Assembly: GCF_003991585.1 (NCBI RefSeq)
Contig: NZ_PQSP01000002.1
Coordinates: 1-64,000, forward strand
Length of the DNA: 64,000 nucleotides
DNA from: Saezia sanguinis
GTDB lineage: Bacteria > Pseudomonadota > Gammaproteobacteria > Burkholderiales > Burkholderiaceae_C
Reading direction: 5' to 3'
The position numbers and the translations under genes were made by a program. Under the pieces are notes generated by a model that was not told the origin of the DNA, did not search any database, and saw only the letters and a list, made by a program, of their open reading frames with translations. Of this stretch, positions 37,312 through 48,080 are shown piece after piece. Each line of letters opens with the position of its first letter. The first letter of the stretch is position 1.

Positions 37312-38778
37312 ATGGGTAAGATTACTGGCTTCATGGAGTTCGCCCGGATAGAAGAAGGGCACGAAACTGTTGCAAAGCGGCTGAAGCATTACCACGAGTT
37401 CACGATTGGGCTTGACGATGAACAGGCCAAGACGCAGGGCGCGCGCTGCATGGATTGCGGCACGCCATTTTGTAACAATGGCTGCCCTTTGCATAACGTG
37501 ATTCCTGATTTCAACGACCTGGTTTTTCGCGGTCAGTGGCAGATGGCGTTGGAGGTTTTGCATTCCACCAACAATTTCCCTGAGTTTACGGGGCGGGTTT
37601 GTCCTGCGCCCTGTGAAGCATCGTGCACGCTCAATATCGATGAAGCGCCTGTAGGCATCAAGTCCATTGAGCACGCCATCATCGACCGGGCCTGGGAGTC
37701 TGGGTGGATTCAGCCCAAACAGGCCAAGCATAAAACCGGCAAGCGTGTGGCTGTGGTGGGCGCAGGGCCTGCCGGGATGGCTGCCGCACAGCAACTGGCA
37801 CGCGTCGGGCACGATGTGGTGCTGTTCGAGAAAAATGACCAGATCGGCGGCTTGCTGCGTTATGGTATTCCAGACTTCAAGCTCGATAAAGGGTTGATTG
37901 ACCGTCGTGCCCAGCAACTGGAAGCAGAAGGCGTGGAAATCCGCACCGGGGTTGTTGTGGGAGACTGGCCGAAAGACAGCAAGGTGACCAACTGGTCAAA
38001 GGCCAAAGTATCTGCAAAAGAACTAATGCAGGAGTTTGATGCGGTATTGCTTGCCGGAGGGTCCGAAGTTTCGCGTGATCTGCCGGTGCCTGGCCGCGAT
38101 CTGGACGGAATTCACTTTGCCATGGAATTTTTGCCGCAGCAGAACAAAGCCAACGCAGGCGGTAAAGTCAAAGATCAGATCAACGCGAAAAACAAGCGTG
38201 TGGTTGTGATTGGCGGTGGTGATACAGGCAGCGACTGTGTGGGCACCAGCAACCGCCAGGGTGCAAAGAGTGTGGTGCAGCTCGAGTTGATGCCACAGCC
38301 GCCTGAGCATGAGAACAAGCTGCTGACCTGGCCGGACTGGCCCTATAAGCTGCGCACCAGCACCAGCCATGAGGAAGGTTGCACACGCGAATTTGCTATT
38401 TCTACCAAAGAGTTTATTGGTAAAAACGGCAAGCTCACAGCACTGAAGACGGTGCGTGTGGAGTTAAAAGACGGTAAGTTCCAGGAAATTCCGGGAACCG
38501 AGCAGACACTGGAAGCCGATCTGGTATTTCTGGCGATGGGGTTTGTGCATCCCATGGCCAAAACGCTGGAAGCATTTGGTGTGGAAGTGGACAAACGCGG
38601 CAACGCCAAGGCCACGACAGATCTGGTCGATGGTTATGTAACCAATGTATCTAAAGTGTTCGCTGCAGGCGATATGCGCCGTGGACAAAGCCTGGTGGTC
38701 TGGGCAATCCACGAGGGTCGCCAGGCAGCCAGAGCCATTGATGAATTTTTAATGGGCGTATCTGATTTGCCTCGATGA
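37312..38778 (+). CDS. gltD: Glutamate synthase (NADPH) small subunit
   Basis: 488 residues. N-terminal 4Fe-4S cysteines in [29 protein letters not shown] and [15 protein letters not shown]-binding [22 protein letters not shown]-binding [16 protein letters not shown], and the C-terminal FAD contact [19 protein letters not shown]. It passes electrons from NADPH to GltB. AAGG before ATG 37312 gives a clear start. Last gene of gltBD; a terminator follows. Confidence 0.96.
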   Translation: MGKITGFMEFARIEEGHETVAKRLKHYHEFTIGLDDEQAKTQGARCMDCGTPFCNNGCPLHNVIPDFNDLVFRGQWQMALEVLHSTNNFPEFTGRVCPAPCEASCTLNIDEAPVGIKSIEHAIIDRAWESGWIQPKQAKHKTGKRVAVVGAGPAGMAAAQQLARVGHDVVLFEKNDQIGGLLRYGIPDFKLDKGLIDRRAQQLEAEGVEIRTGVVVGDWPKDSKVTNWSKAKVSAKELMQEFDAVLLAGGSEVSRDLPVPGRDLDGIHFAMEFLPQQNKANAGGKVKDQINAKNKRVVVIGGGDTGSDCVGTSNRQGAKSVVQLELMPQPPEHENKLLTWPDWPYKLRTSTSHEEGCTREFAISTKEFIGKNGKLTALKTVRVELKDGKFQEIPGTEQTLEADLVFLAMGFVHPMAKTLEAFGVEVDKRGNAKATTDLVDGYVTNVSKVFAAGDMRRGQSLVVWAIHEGRQAARAIDEFLMGVSDLPR

Positions 38779-38804
38779 GTTATTGAAACTCGTCTTCAAC
38801 CCTT

Positions 38805-38849
38805 GGCCTTACATTCATCCGTTTTGGGTTTAATGTAAGGCCATTTTTT
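38805..38849 (+). terminator. gltBD terminator
   Basis: GGCCTTACATT / AATGTAAGGCC perfect 11-bp stem with a 16-base loop, followed by ATTTTTTG. It converges with the feo operon end. Confidence 0.85.
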
Positions 38850-38872
38850 GTCTTTTTAGCTTAAGCGGCGTG

Positions 38873-39094
38873 TCAGGATAGCCAGCGATAGACCGTGATA
38901 TTTTCCGGCTTGCATTCGCAGCAACCCTTGGCGCAGCCTGAAGATGCGGCAGTCTCGCTGGCCATTCCTTTGCGGATCCAGGTGTGCATGGCTGCTTTGA
39001 CCGCTTGCGGGTCTGAGTTGAAATGAATTGCAAGATCAGCCAGGCTGGCTTGATGATGCTGTTTTAAATAATCTCTGAGTTCGCTGGGCGTCAT
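38873..39094 (-). CDS. feoC: FeoC-like iron transport accessory protein
   Basis: 73 residues from ATG 39094, with AAGGAG ten bases upstream inside the end of feoB; a longer frame to 39181 is only feoB antisense-free overlap and is rejected. A winged-helix N-terminus (MTPSELRDYLKQHHQASLADLAIHFNSDPQAVKAAMHTWIRKGM) matches the FeoC/LexA-like fold, followed by a cysteine cluster SGCAKGCCECK, as in FeoC proteins that bind an Fe-S cluster. It probably senses iron or oxygen and protects FeoB. Adjacent to feoB (one base gap). Confidence 0.85.
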   Translation of the reverse strand: MTPSELRDYLKQHHQASLADLAIHFNSDPQAVKAAMHTWIRKGMASETAASSGCAKGCCECKPENITVYRWLS

Positions 39095-39095
39095 A

Positions 39096-41453
39096 TCACG
39101 CTCCTTGGGTTTTGGCCTGGTGTTCTGGTGCGTCTGAGATGTCGTGACGCAAACCATACTGGCGCATGACCAGCAACACAACAGCCATAAAGATCAGAAT
39201 GCCAATGATCCACGATGCTGAATAAACCGGATGTTGTGCAAACGTGGCTGTCTGATAAAACAGTACCGCGACACAGTAGCCCAATGCCGTGCTCCAGAAC
39301 GCGACAAAACCGGCCCAGCGCAAGCTGGCTTCACGTGCAATGGCACCGATGACGGCTACGCATGGAAAATAGAGCAGAATCAGCAGCAGGTAAGCAAATG
39401 CGGCGGCTGTACTTGGAAACATTTTTACCATGGCGCCGTAGGTGGCAACGGAAACTTCCTGTCCTTCGGCAATTTCTTCTAAAGAACCCTCTGCTTTGAC
39501 GGCACCCAGCCCCAGAGGATCAAGGAGGCTGTCTTTCAATGCAATCAGGTTGGTTGGAATGGTTTTGAATGCATCGGCAACACCGCTCCATAGGCTGAAT
39601 GGTTCAGGCTCCGCCGCCCCTTCTTCTGCGGCAGCCTCTTGTCCGGCCTGGGCATAAAGCGCGTTCAGGGTTCCCACCACGGCTTCTTTGGCCAGCAGGC
39701 CGGTGAAAATGCCCACTGCGGCAGGCCAGTTTTCGTCGGTTACGCCTAACGGATGAAACACCGGGGTGATGGCTTGACCGATTGCGGATAGAGCAGATTC
39801 CTGACTGTCTTCATGCCCAAAGCTGCCGTCGGTTCCAACAGAATTCAGTATGTTTAATACCATCACCATTGGGATGATGACTTTGCTGGCGCGTAGCACG
39901 AAAGATTTAAGCCGGTCCCAGGTGTGGCGTAGTATGCCCTTGACGGTTGGCAGGTGGTAAGGGGGCAGCTCCATGATGAATGGCATGCCCTGGCCGGGTA
40001 ATAAGGTGTGCTTCAGCGCCAGACCTGTCAGCACGGCAGCAGCAACACCGATCAGGTACAGGCCAAAGACCAGGTTCTGTCCCCCACTGGGAAAGAAGGC
40101 AACCGCAAATAAAGCATAAATAGGCAGCCGGGCACCACATGACATGAAGGGTGCCATGGCCATGGTCATCATGCGGTCACGCCGGCTTTCCAGCGTGCGC
40201 GTGGCCATGACGGCCGGTACATTGCAGCCAAAACCGACAATCAGCGGAACAAAGGATTTTCCGGGCAACCCGATAAACCGCATGAAGCGGTCCATGACAA
40301 AGGCGGCACGGGCCATGTAGCCCGAGTCTTCCAGAATGGACAGGAAAATAAACAGAAATCCGATGACCGGGACAAATGTGGAAACGGTCTGAATCCCGCC
40401 GCCGATGCCGTTGGCCAAAACCACTTTCAGCCATTGCGGGCAGCCCATGGCTTCCAGGCCGTGGCCCAGGCCATCGACCAGCAAGGTGCCGAACAGTTTG
40501 TCAAAGAAGTCGATGAATGCACCACCCAGGTTGATGGTAAACAAAAACATCAGGTACATCAGCAGCAGGAAAATCGGGATGCCCAGAAACCGGTTCAGGA
40601 CAATATGGTCGATTTTGTCTGAGGTGGTTTTGGAGACCTGCTGTTTGCGTGTAATGACATCATGAACCACTTTGCCAATGAAGGCGTAGCGTGCATCGGC
40701 AGTGACAATGTCAATGTCATCGCCCAGGATGGTTTCAGTCTGCTCGCGCAGTTGAGAGATGGCTTCTTTTTGTTCCGGCGTCAGTAACTGGGTAATACCG
40801 TGGTCGCCTTCCAGCGCTTTGAGTGCGGCCCAGTGCGGGTTAAGCTGGCGTTGCGCGCAAAGTGCTGCGACGTTGGGAATCGCGGTGTTGACGGCCTGCG
40901 TCATTGCCGGAGGGTAAACCGGTTGGGCAGCAGGTAGTTTAAAGTTCTCTGACGTTGCCAGATGATTCTTCAGTTCTGCCACCCCTTGGCCCTGGGACGC
41001 AATAATCTGGAATACCGGGCACCCTATTTCCTGCTGGAGTTTGTTTGTGTCCAGCGCCATTCCCCGGGTTTCTGCCACATCCACCATGTTCAGCGCAACG
41101 ATGACCGGTACGTCCATTTCCAGCAGTTGCGTTGTCAGGAACAGGTTGCGCTCCAGATTGGAGGCATCCACAATGTTGACAATGACATCAGCCTCTCCGG
41201 AAAGCACATAATCCCGAGCCACCTGCTCATCCAGCGATACACTGCTGTCAGTGGTATCTAGTGAGTAAAGGCCGGGCAGGTCAATGACTTCAATCTTATG
41301 GCCTTCGTGGACAAAATAGCCGGATTTCCGTTCGATGGTTACGCCAGGCCAGTTGCCAACCTGCTGATGGGCTCCTGTCAATGCGTTAAAAAAGGTGGTT
41401 TTACCGCTGTTCGGATTGCCAATGAGCGCGATGGTGTGTTTGATATTGGACAT
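39096..41453 (-). CDS. feoB: Ferrous iron transporter FeoB
   Basis: 785 residues. N-terminal GTPase: G1 GNPNSGKTT (~12-20), G3 DLPGLYSL, G4 NMVDVAE, G5 IIASQGQG. A GDI helical segment follows (~165-270), then the membrane domain with Gate motifs (FVPVIGFLFIFLSILEDSGYMARAAF, VPLIVGFGCNVPAVMATRTLESRRDRMMT with the conserved Cys, and a second gate, WPAAVGIFTGLLAKEAVVGTLNALY). It transports Fe2+ across the inner membrane. Translated from the feoA transcript, 26 bases after feoA. Confidence 0.96.
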   Translation of the reverse strand: MSNIKHTIALIGNPNSGKTTFFNALTGAHQQVGNWPGVTIERKSGYFVHEGHKIEVIDLPGLYSLDTTDSSVSLDEQVARDYVLSGEADVIVNIVDASNLERNLFLTTQLLEMDVPVIVALNMVDVAETRGMALDTNKLQQEIGCPVFQIIASQGQGVAELKNHLATSENFKLPAAQPVYPPAMTQAVNTAIPNVAALCAQRQLNPHWAALKALEGDHGITQLLTPEQKEAISQLREQTETILGDDIDIVTADARYAFIGKVVHDVITRKQQVSKTTSDKIDHIVLNRFLGIPIFLLLMYLMFLFTINLGGAFIDFFDKLFGTLLVDGLGHGLEAMGCPQWLKVVLANGIGGGIQTVSTFVPVIGFLFIFLSILEDSGYMARAAFVMDRFMRFIGLPGKSFVPLIVGFGCNVPAVMATRTLESRRDRMMTMAMAPFMSCGARLPIYALFAVAFFPSGGQNLVFGLYLIGVAAAVLTGLALKHTLLPGQGMPFIMELPPYHLPTVKGILRHTWDRLKSFVLRASKVIIPMVMVLNILNSVGTDGSFGHEDSQESALSAIGQAITPVFHPLGVTDENWPAAVGIFTGLLAKEAVVGTLNALYAQAGQEAAAEEGAAEPEPFSLWSGVADAFKTIPTNLIALKDSLLDPLGLGAVKAEGSLEEIAEGQEVSVATYGAMVKMFPSTAAAFAYLLLILLYFPCVAVIGAIAREASLRWAGFVAFWSTALGYCVAVLFYQTATFAQHPVYSASWIIGILIFMAVVLLVMRQYGLRHDISDAPEHQAKTQGA

Positions 41454-41479
41454 CTCTTATACCCAATGGAAAGTAAGTA

Positions 41480-41719
41480 TCACAGCAGTTCAACTTGCAG
41501 TGAGGCGGCCTCGTGTTTACGCAGACTCAGTGAAAAACCGCGAAGCCTGATTTCAACCGGGTCTCCCATCGGGGCAAGGCGTGTGACAGTGAATTCAGTG
41601 CCTGGCGTCAACCCCATTGCCAACAGCTTTTGACGATAGGCTTTTCCGCCCTCAGTTTTTGTAAAGCCTGTAACGCGTGCGTTCTGACCAACTTTCATGT
41701 CTGTGAGGCTTGAAGTCAT
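41480..41719 (-). CDS. feoA: Ferrous iron transport protein FeoA (copy 1)
   Basis: 79 residues forming one SH3-like FeoA domain: ARVTGFTKTEGGKAYRQKLLAMGLTPGTEFTVTRLAPMGDPVEIRLRGFSLSLRKHEA. The core KLLAMGLTPGTEF and GDPVEIRLRGFSLSLRK are diagnostic. FeoA is a small cytoplasmic partner thought to bind the FeoB GTPase domain. It lies between the second FeoA gene and feoB on one operon. Confidence 0.94.
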   Translation of the reverse strand: MTSSLTDMKVGQNARVTGFTKTEGGKAYRQKLLAMGLTPGTEFTVTRLAPMGDPVEIRLRGFSLSLRKHEAASLQVELL

Positions 41720-41777
41720 ATGGTCTGTTTATTGTGTTTTAAATAAGGACTGACGGAAAAGCCAGTACCTGTTTCAA

Positions 41778-42035
41778 TTAAGGTGTATCGGTAGGCGTGA
41801 CCATCACCTGATGCGCAATACCCGGGCCTATGGCCAGGCGGGTGTTGCCAATGGCAACAATCAATCCGCCATGCGCGTGCTCAATGGTTTTCAGAACGCT
41901 GCCAGGATTGATTCCCATGCTGGCCAGACGGTGGGCTGTATTTTTGCCGGTTCCGAAATTGACAACGCGAACCGGCTCCCCAATGGGAGCTAAAGGCAAT
42001 GGCAGACAGGGCCCGAGGGCAGGTTTTGAGGACAT
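41778..42035 (-). CDS. FeoA-domain protein (copy 2)
   Basis: 85 residues from ATG 42035; a longer frame to 42092 would add 19 residues upstream, and the nearer ATG has GGGA at a usable distance. The FeoA pattern is present: APIGEPVRVVNFGTGKNTAHRLASMGINPGSVLKTIEHAHGGLIVAIGNTRLAIGPGIAHQVMV, with SMGINPGS matching the MGLTPGT turn of copy 1. It is more divergent than copy 1. First gene after the Fur-type promoter, 58 bases before the second feoA. Confidence 0.85.
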   Translation of the reverse strand: MSSKPALGPCLPLPLAPIGEPVRVVNFGTGKNTAHRLASMGINPGSVLKTIEHAHGGLIVAIGNTRLAIGPGIAHQVMVTPTDTP

Positions 42036-42166
42036 GACAAATCCCATTAAAGCAGCAAAAGCGCAATATGCATCTGCGCTCAGCGTAACCAATATCCTAA
42101 GTGTCAGTAGAGGTGCTGTGGATGATAAATCAGATATTGTTCTTACTGACTTCAGGAGTTGTTACC

Positions 42167-42196
42167 ATTCTAGTATTGAATGATAATAATTGTCAA
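42167..42196 (-). promoter_or_regulatory. feo operon promoter with Fur box
   Basis: Reading the minus strand, TTGACA (42191-42196) and TAGAAT (42167-42172) are spaced by 18 bases, a good sigma-70 promoter. TGATAATAATTGTCA (42181-42195) overlaps the -35 and spacer and matches the Fur 7-1-7 consensus TGATAATnATTATCA with one mismatch. Iron-loaded Fur bound there would block transcription of feoA-feoA-feoB-feoC. Confidence 0.8.
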
Positions 42197-42319
42197 TTAG
42201 ATTCCTGTTATCTCTTTGATTTCTATCAATTTTATCGTGTGATATATTTCTGTTTGCAAACAAATTTTTCGCCGCACAGTGGGTCGTTGTGCGGCGTTTG
42301 GATGCTGGTAAAAGCGCAG

Positions 42320-43027
42320 TTATTTGGAAAACCCGGTAGCGCTTTGTTTTTTGCGTGCAATTAGCCATCCAATACCCAATACGGTAACTACCATGAGTGC
42401 TTCAACGATATAGACGACCAGTTGGGGTATTGCTGCCAGAACCGGGTCTAACAAAGGTTCGCTGACAATCATTTTGGCTGCGGTGAAGGCCAGAATACCC
42501 GCGCCAATATAAATAATGGATGGAAAGCGGGAAATAAGCTTCAGCACCAGCGTGCTGCCAAAAACGACAATGGGGATGCTGATCAGCAAACCGATAACAA
42601 CCAGCCCGAAATCATTCTGAGCCGCGCCGGCAACGGCCAGCACATTGTCCAGCCCCATAAGTGCGTCAGCAATCACAATGGTTTTTAACGCTGCCAGGAA
42701 GCTCATGGGAGCAGCGTGTCCATGGGAGGCGTTTTCATCGGGATGTGCATCGTGGGGTTTCAGCAGCTTGACCGCGATCCAGAGCAGGCCCAGGCCACCG
42801 ACCAGTTTCAGGCCCGGAATGGTGAGCAGCCAGGCAACGATCAGCGTCATTAAAACCCGTATACCGATAGCACCGGCAGTACCCCAGATAATGGCTTTGC
42901 GTTGCAGGTGCGCAGGCAGGTGCCGTGCTGCCAGCGCAATCACAATGGCGTTGTCGCCTGCCAGCACCAAGTCCAGCAAAATGATGGATAACAATGCCCA
43001 AAACCAGGCAGCAGATAAAAATTCCAT
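42320..43027 (-). CDS. TerC-family membrane protein, probable Mn2+ exporter
   Basis: 235 residues with about seven membrane helices. TerC hallmarks: LLDLVLAGDNAIVIALAARHLP (acidic metal-site DN in helix 1), and IVIADALMGLDNVLAVAGAAQ (second DN in a later helix), with a histidine-rich loop between them (HDAHPDENASHGHAAP). Related YkoY/Alx proteins export Mn2+, and this gene follows a yybP-ykoY leader, so Mn2+ export is the likely role. The ribosome site AAGG lies before ATG 43027. Single gene. Confidence 0.88.
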   Translation of the reverse strand: MEFLSAAWFWALLSIILLDLVLAGDNAIVIALAARHLPAHLQRKAIIWGTAGAIGIRVLMTLIVAWLLTIPGLKLVGGLGLLWIAVKLLKPHDAHPDENASHGHAAPMSFLAALKTIVIADALMGLDNVLAVAGAAQNDFGLVVIGLLISIPIVVFGSTLVLKLISRFPSIIYIGAGILAFTAAKMIVSEPLLDPVLAAIPQLVVYIVEALMVVTVLGIGWLIARKKQSATGFSK

Positions 43028-43219
43028 ATAAAGACCTTATTCAAGTTGATAACAGACGCCTTAGCGTGTATCTGCATCACAGCAGGTCAAGTGGAAATAT
43101 GGGCAGAAAAGCACAAAATGAGAGATGGCTGGGAATTCAGAAACCAGCTTCAACAATCATCTGCACTTGGCGTAAGCCATACCTCCAGGTTGTGACCTGG
43201 CAGTCAGTCAGATATCGCT

Positions 43220-43346
43220 GAAGGTCTGGCTCAACATGTCGGTGTGACAAATCAGGTAAACCGGAAGCGTTTAAAAAGCTTCGTATTGACGATTTACCTT
43301 CGCTGTGCTGCTCAAATTTTGAGCACAACGCGAGTTACTCCCCTTC
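43220..43346 (-). ncRNA. yybP-ykoY (Mn2+) riboswitch
   Basis: On the minus strand: GAAGGGGAGTAAC (aptamer start, P1 strand GAAGG), a P2 arm TGCTCAAAATTTGAGCA, then AAATCGTCAATACG and, closing, GTTGAGCCAGACCTTC, whose CCTTC pairs with GAAGG. These match the conserved yybP-ykoY segments GGGGAGUA, GUCGUCA and GUUnAGCnAGACCUU. An aptamer-proximal hairpin CCAGGTCACAACCTGG (43185-43200) could re-pair with GACCT of the aptamer end. About 190 bases of leader remain before the TerC start. No terminator T run is seen, so translation or Rho-dependent control is likelier. Confidence 0.88.
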
Positions 43347-43459
43347 TTGAGAATCTTATGTTTGTTCACATAAAACCTCAGGTGCATATTAAATCATAAA
43401 AGACAAGGACTTGCAGACAAGAGGCCAAACAGGTGGACAGATATTCTTACAATCCGGCT

Positions 43460-43918
43460 ATGGGAACGCAAATACACATTACAGATATTGAGGCGGCGAT
43501 TAATTACTGGCGGGTGCAGCCAGGGATGATTGAGGGGGTGTCTTTGGGGGCACCGTTGCGTGAACTGGCAGCAGTGTACGGGCTGATGGTGTATCAGAAA
43601 AAAACGGAAATAGACCCGGCACAAATGTCTATGAAAGCCAAAGAGGCTTGGATGCAATGGTATCTGACTACACCGGATGCACCATGCATTGCCATCTGCA
43701 CGACCAGTCAGGGAGATATGGTCTGCAAGGGGTGCGGGCGCACTTTCGAGGAGGTGCAGTACTGGACGGCGATGACGCCACCGCAAAAACGCGCTGTCTG
43801 GCGGCGGATTGTTCAGGAAGGTACCGCATGGCGTTTCACCCGGTATAAAGAGAGGGCAGCAGACGTTGCCAAAGACGATCAGCCGGTGTCGCCGGACGAG
43901 GATAAGAAAAAAGGTTAA
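43460..43918 (+). CDS. DUF3717-DUF1289 protein
   Basis: 152 residues from ATG 43460; a GTG at 43433 would add nine residues, and the choice is uncertain. N-terminal DUF3717 pattern: HITDIEAAINYWR then GVSLGAPLRELAAVYGLMVY (~5-60). A linker follows, and a C-terminal DUF1289 zinc-binding-like unit PDAPCIAICTTSQGDMVCKGCGRTFEEVQYW (four cysteines, ~80-110) followed by R-A-V-W-R-R. Both domains lack a known function. It is divergent from the TerC gene and its riboswitch, across 86 bases. Confidence 0.75.
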   Translation: MGTQIHITDIEAAINYWRVQPGMIEGVSLGAPLRELAAVYGLMVYQKKTEIDPAQMSMKAKEAWMQWYLTTPDAPCIAICTTSQGDMVCKGCGRTFEEVQYWTAMTPPQKRAVWRRIVQEGTAWRFTRYKERAADVAKDDQPVSPDEDKKKG

Positions 43919-43921
43919 ATA

Positions 43922-43952
43922 AAAAACCACTTCCTGCCAGGAAGTGGTTTTG
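43922..43952. terminator. Terminator between the DUF1289 gene and purB
   Basis: AAACCACTTCCT / AGGAAGTGGTTT perfect 12-bp stem with a three-base loop between converging genes; A and T runs flank both sides, so it suits both directions. Confidence 0.88.
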
Positions 43953-43973
43953 GAAATGAAATTAAAACAAGCT

Positions 43974-45845
<1,872 letters not shown>

Positions 45846-45953
45846 ATGGATGAACAAATGGTGGTGAGAATCGGTGCCCCTCCCAATTACACCGGGGCAG
45901 ACAAAAAGCGCGATCACTCGGGAAAAGCTCCGGAAGTAGGGCAGGAGGCAGGT

Positions 45954-46262
45954 ATGAGTGAGCAGATAATTGCTCAGATCGAAGCCAACCCCGACTACAT
46001 TGCATTGCGTAAAAAGCGCAACCTGCTGGGCGGCTCGCTAACGCTGGTGGTTCTGGTGATTTATTACGGCTTTATTTCGCTGATTGCATTTGATAAGGAG
46101 TTTCTTGCCAAACGTATTGGCGAAGGTGTGACAACCATTGGCGTACCGATAGGACTCGGTGTGATTGTGGTCATGATCATATTGACGGCCTTTTATGTGC
46201 GGCAGGCGAACAGAAGTTATGACGGCCTGATTGAAAAAATCAAATCGGAGATTCAACAATGA
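45954..46262 (+). CDS. DUF485 membrane protein (YjcH-like)
   Basis: 102 residues from ATG 45954, with AGGAGGCAGGT directly upstream. Two membrane helices (~25-47 and ~60-83), an N-terminal [18 protein letters not shown] and a charged C-terminus. YjcH is encoded just before ActP in many bacteria, and may assist it. The frame also extends upstream to ATG 45846 with its own ribosome site (AAGGAG, 45831-45836), which would add 36 residues; the short form fits the family length. Overlaps actP (ATGA). Confidence 0.85.
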   Translation: MSEQIIAQIEANPDYIALRKKRNLLGGSLTLVVLVIYYGFISLIAFDKEFLAKRIGEGVTTIGVPIGLGVIVVMIILTAFYVRQANRSYDGLIEKIKSEIQQ

Positions 46263-47995
46263 TTCACTCCAAAAAAACATGGATGCCCCCAGTTGTTTTT
46301 CTGGGACTGGGCAGTTTGGCTTTACAGGCGCAGGCGGCAGGGGATGTGGGTGTGGCAGACAAGCAGCCGACCAACTGGATTGCCATTGTGCTGTTTTTAG
46401 CATTTGTCGGGGCGACGCTGTTCATTACCAAATGGGCGGCTAAACGGACAAAATCTGCATCTGATTTTTATACGGCCGGCGGTGGTATTACAGGCTTTCA
46501 GAACGGGCTGGCGATTGCCGGGGACTTTATGTCTGCCGCTTCGTTTCTGGGGATTACGGCAGCGGTTATGATGACCGGATATGACGGACTGATCTATGCG
46601 ATTGGATTTCTGGTCGGCTGGCCGATTGTGACGTTTCTGCTGGCAGAGCGGTTGCGCAATTTAGGTAAATATACGTTTGCCGATGTGGCCGGGTTCCGTT
46701 TTCAGCCTGTACCTATCCGTATTTTCTCTGCATCGGGAACCCTGGTGGTGGTGGCGTTTTATCTGATCGCCCAGATGGTAGGGGCCGGGCAACTGATTAA
46801 ACTGCTGTTCGGGCTGGATTACTGGATCGCCGTGATGTTGGTTGGCGTTTTGATGATGGTGTATGTGATGTTTGGTGGCATGACTGCTACGACATGGGTT
46901 CAAATCATCAAAGCCTGTCTGTTGCTGTTTGGCGTGACTTTCATGGCGTTCATGGTGCTTTGGAACTTTAATTTCAATTTGGGATCATTGTTTGCCAAAG
47001 CCGTTGAAGTGAAAGCGCTGCATGCGGCCAATGCCGGTATGACGCCTGATAAAGCGGCGGCGGCGGGGCAGGCGGTATTGTCGCCAGGCGGATTTGTAAA
47101 AGATCCGATATCGGCTATTTCATTTGGTATGGCGCTGATGTTTGGTACGGCCGGACTGCCCCATATTCTGATGCGGTTCTTTACCGTGCCAAATGCCAAA
47201 GAAGCGCGTAAATCGGTTTTGTGGGCAACTGCATGGAATGGCTATTTTTACATTGTCATTTTCATCATCGGTTTTGGTGCCATTGCGCTGGTTACAACCA
47301 ACCCTGAGTTTGCCAATACCGCTACAGGGGCGCTCAAAGGCGGGCAGGGGGCCAATAACATGGCTGCTGTGCTGGTCGCGAAAGCCGTAGGGGGTAACAT
47401 TTTCTATGGCTTTATCTCCGCCGTGGCGTTTGCAACGATTCTGGCCGTGGTGGCCGGACTGACCCTTTCGGGTGCAGCCGCTATTTCACACGATGTGTAT
47501 GCCACGGCAATTAAAAAAGGCAAAGCAACAACGCGTGAAGAACTGCGTGTTTCCAAAATCACGACCATTGTATTAGGTGCGGTTGCCGTGTTGCTGGGTA
47601 TTGCATTCGAGAAACAGAATGTAGCCTTTATGGTGTCACTGGCGTTTGCAATTGCGGCGTCGGCTAACTTCCCGGTTTTGCTGCTTTCTGTGCTGTGGAA
47701 AAACTGTACGACCCGTGGAGCGGTGATTGGCGGATTTTTGGGCCTGATTTCATCGCTGGGCCTGACCATTGTTTCGCCACCGGTGTGGGAGGTGACATTG
47801 GGTAATCCTGCCGGGTCGGCATTGTTCCCTTATGCATCACCGGCATTGTTTTCTATGACGATCGGGTTTGTCGGCGTATGGCTGTTCTCGGTTCTGGATC
47901 GCAGTGCTCAGGCGCAGAAAGAACGGGCGTTGTTTCCTGCGCAGCAGATTCGCTCTGAAACCGGTATCGGGGCTTCCAGAGCAGCGGAACATTGA
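46259..47995 (+). CDS. actP: Cation/acetate symporter ActP
   Basis: 578 residues. A signal-like N-terminus ([15 protein letters not shown]) then about thirteen helices of the sodium:solute symporter family. Conserved stretches [45 protein letters not shown] and [22 protein letters not shown] fit ActP. It imports acetate (and pyruvate or glycolate in some relatives) with a cation. It overlaps the DUF485 gene by four bases, the standard yjcH-actP pair. No acs gene is visible nearby. Confidence 0.92.
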   Translation: MIHSKKTWMPPVVFLGLGSLALQAQAAGDVGVADKQPTNWIAIVLFLAFVGATLFITKWAAKRTKSASDFYTAGGGITGFQNGLAIAGDFMSAASFLGITAAVMMTGYDGLIYAIGFLVGWPIVTFLLAERLRNLGKYTFADVAGFRFQPVPIRIFSASGTLVVVAFYLIAQMVGAGQLIKLLFGLDYWIAVMLVGVLMMVYVMFGGMTATTWVQIIKACLLLFGVTFMAFMVLWNFNFNLGSLFAKAVEVKALHAANAGMTPDKAAAAGQAVLSPGGFVKDPISAISFGMALMFGTAGLPHILMRFFTVPNAKEARKSVLWATAWNGYFYIVIFIIGFGAIALVTTNPEFANTATGALKGGQGANNMAAVLVAKAVGGNIFYGFISAVAFATILAVVAGLTLSGAAAISHDVYATAIKKGKATTREELRVSKITTIVLGAVAVLLGIAFEKQNVAFMVSLAFAIAASANFPVLLLSVLWKNCTTRGAVIGGFLGLISSLGLTIVSPPVWEVTLGNPAGSALFPYASPALFSMTIGFVGVWLFSVLDRSAQAQKERALFPAQQIRSETGIGASRAAEH

Positions 47996-48002
47996 TCATT
48001 AA

Positions 48003-48025
48003 AAAGGGATTTGACTAATCCCTTT
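48003..48025 (+). terminator. Hairpin after actP
   Basis: AAAGGGATT / AATCCCTTT stem with a five-base loop, eight bases after the actP stop. Only a short T run follows, so it is a moderate terminator. Confidence 0.55.
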
Positions 48026-48042
48026 GGGTCATAGTTTGACTG

Positions 48043-48074
48043 ATGCGGCATGTGCATTGCAGCACATGCCGCAT
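48043..48074. terminator. Palindromic hairpin between actP and pncC
   Basis: ATGCGGCATGTGC / GCACATGCCGCAT, a perfect 13-bp arm pair with a short loop, followed on the plus strand by TTATTTT. It ends near the pncC stop codon at 48081, so it may serve both converging genes. Confidence 0.7.
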
Positions 48075-48080
48075 GTTATT

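Noticed and set aside
42101-42364. 87-codon plus-strand gene over the feo promoter
   Set aside because: Covers the Fur box and the TerC 3' end; no ribosome site, cysteine- and phenylalanine-rich noise.
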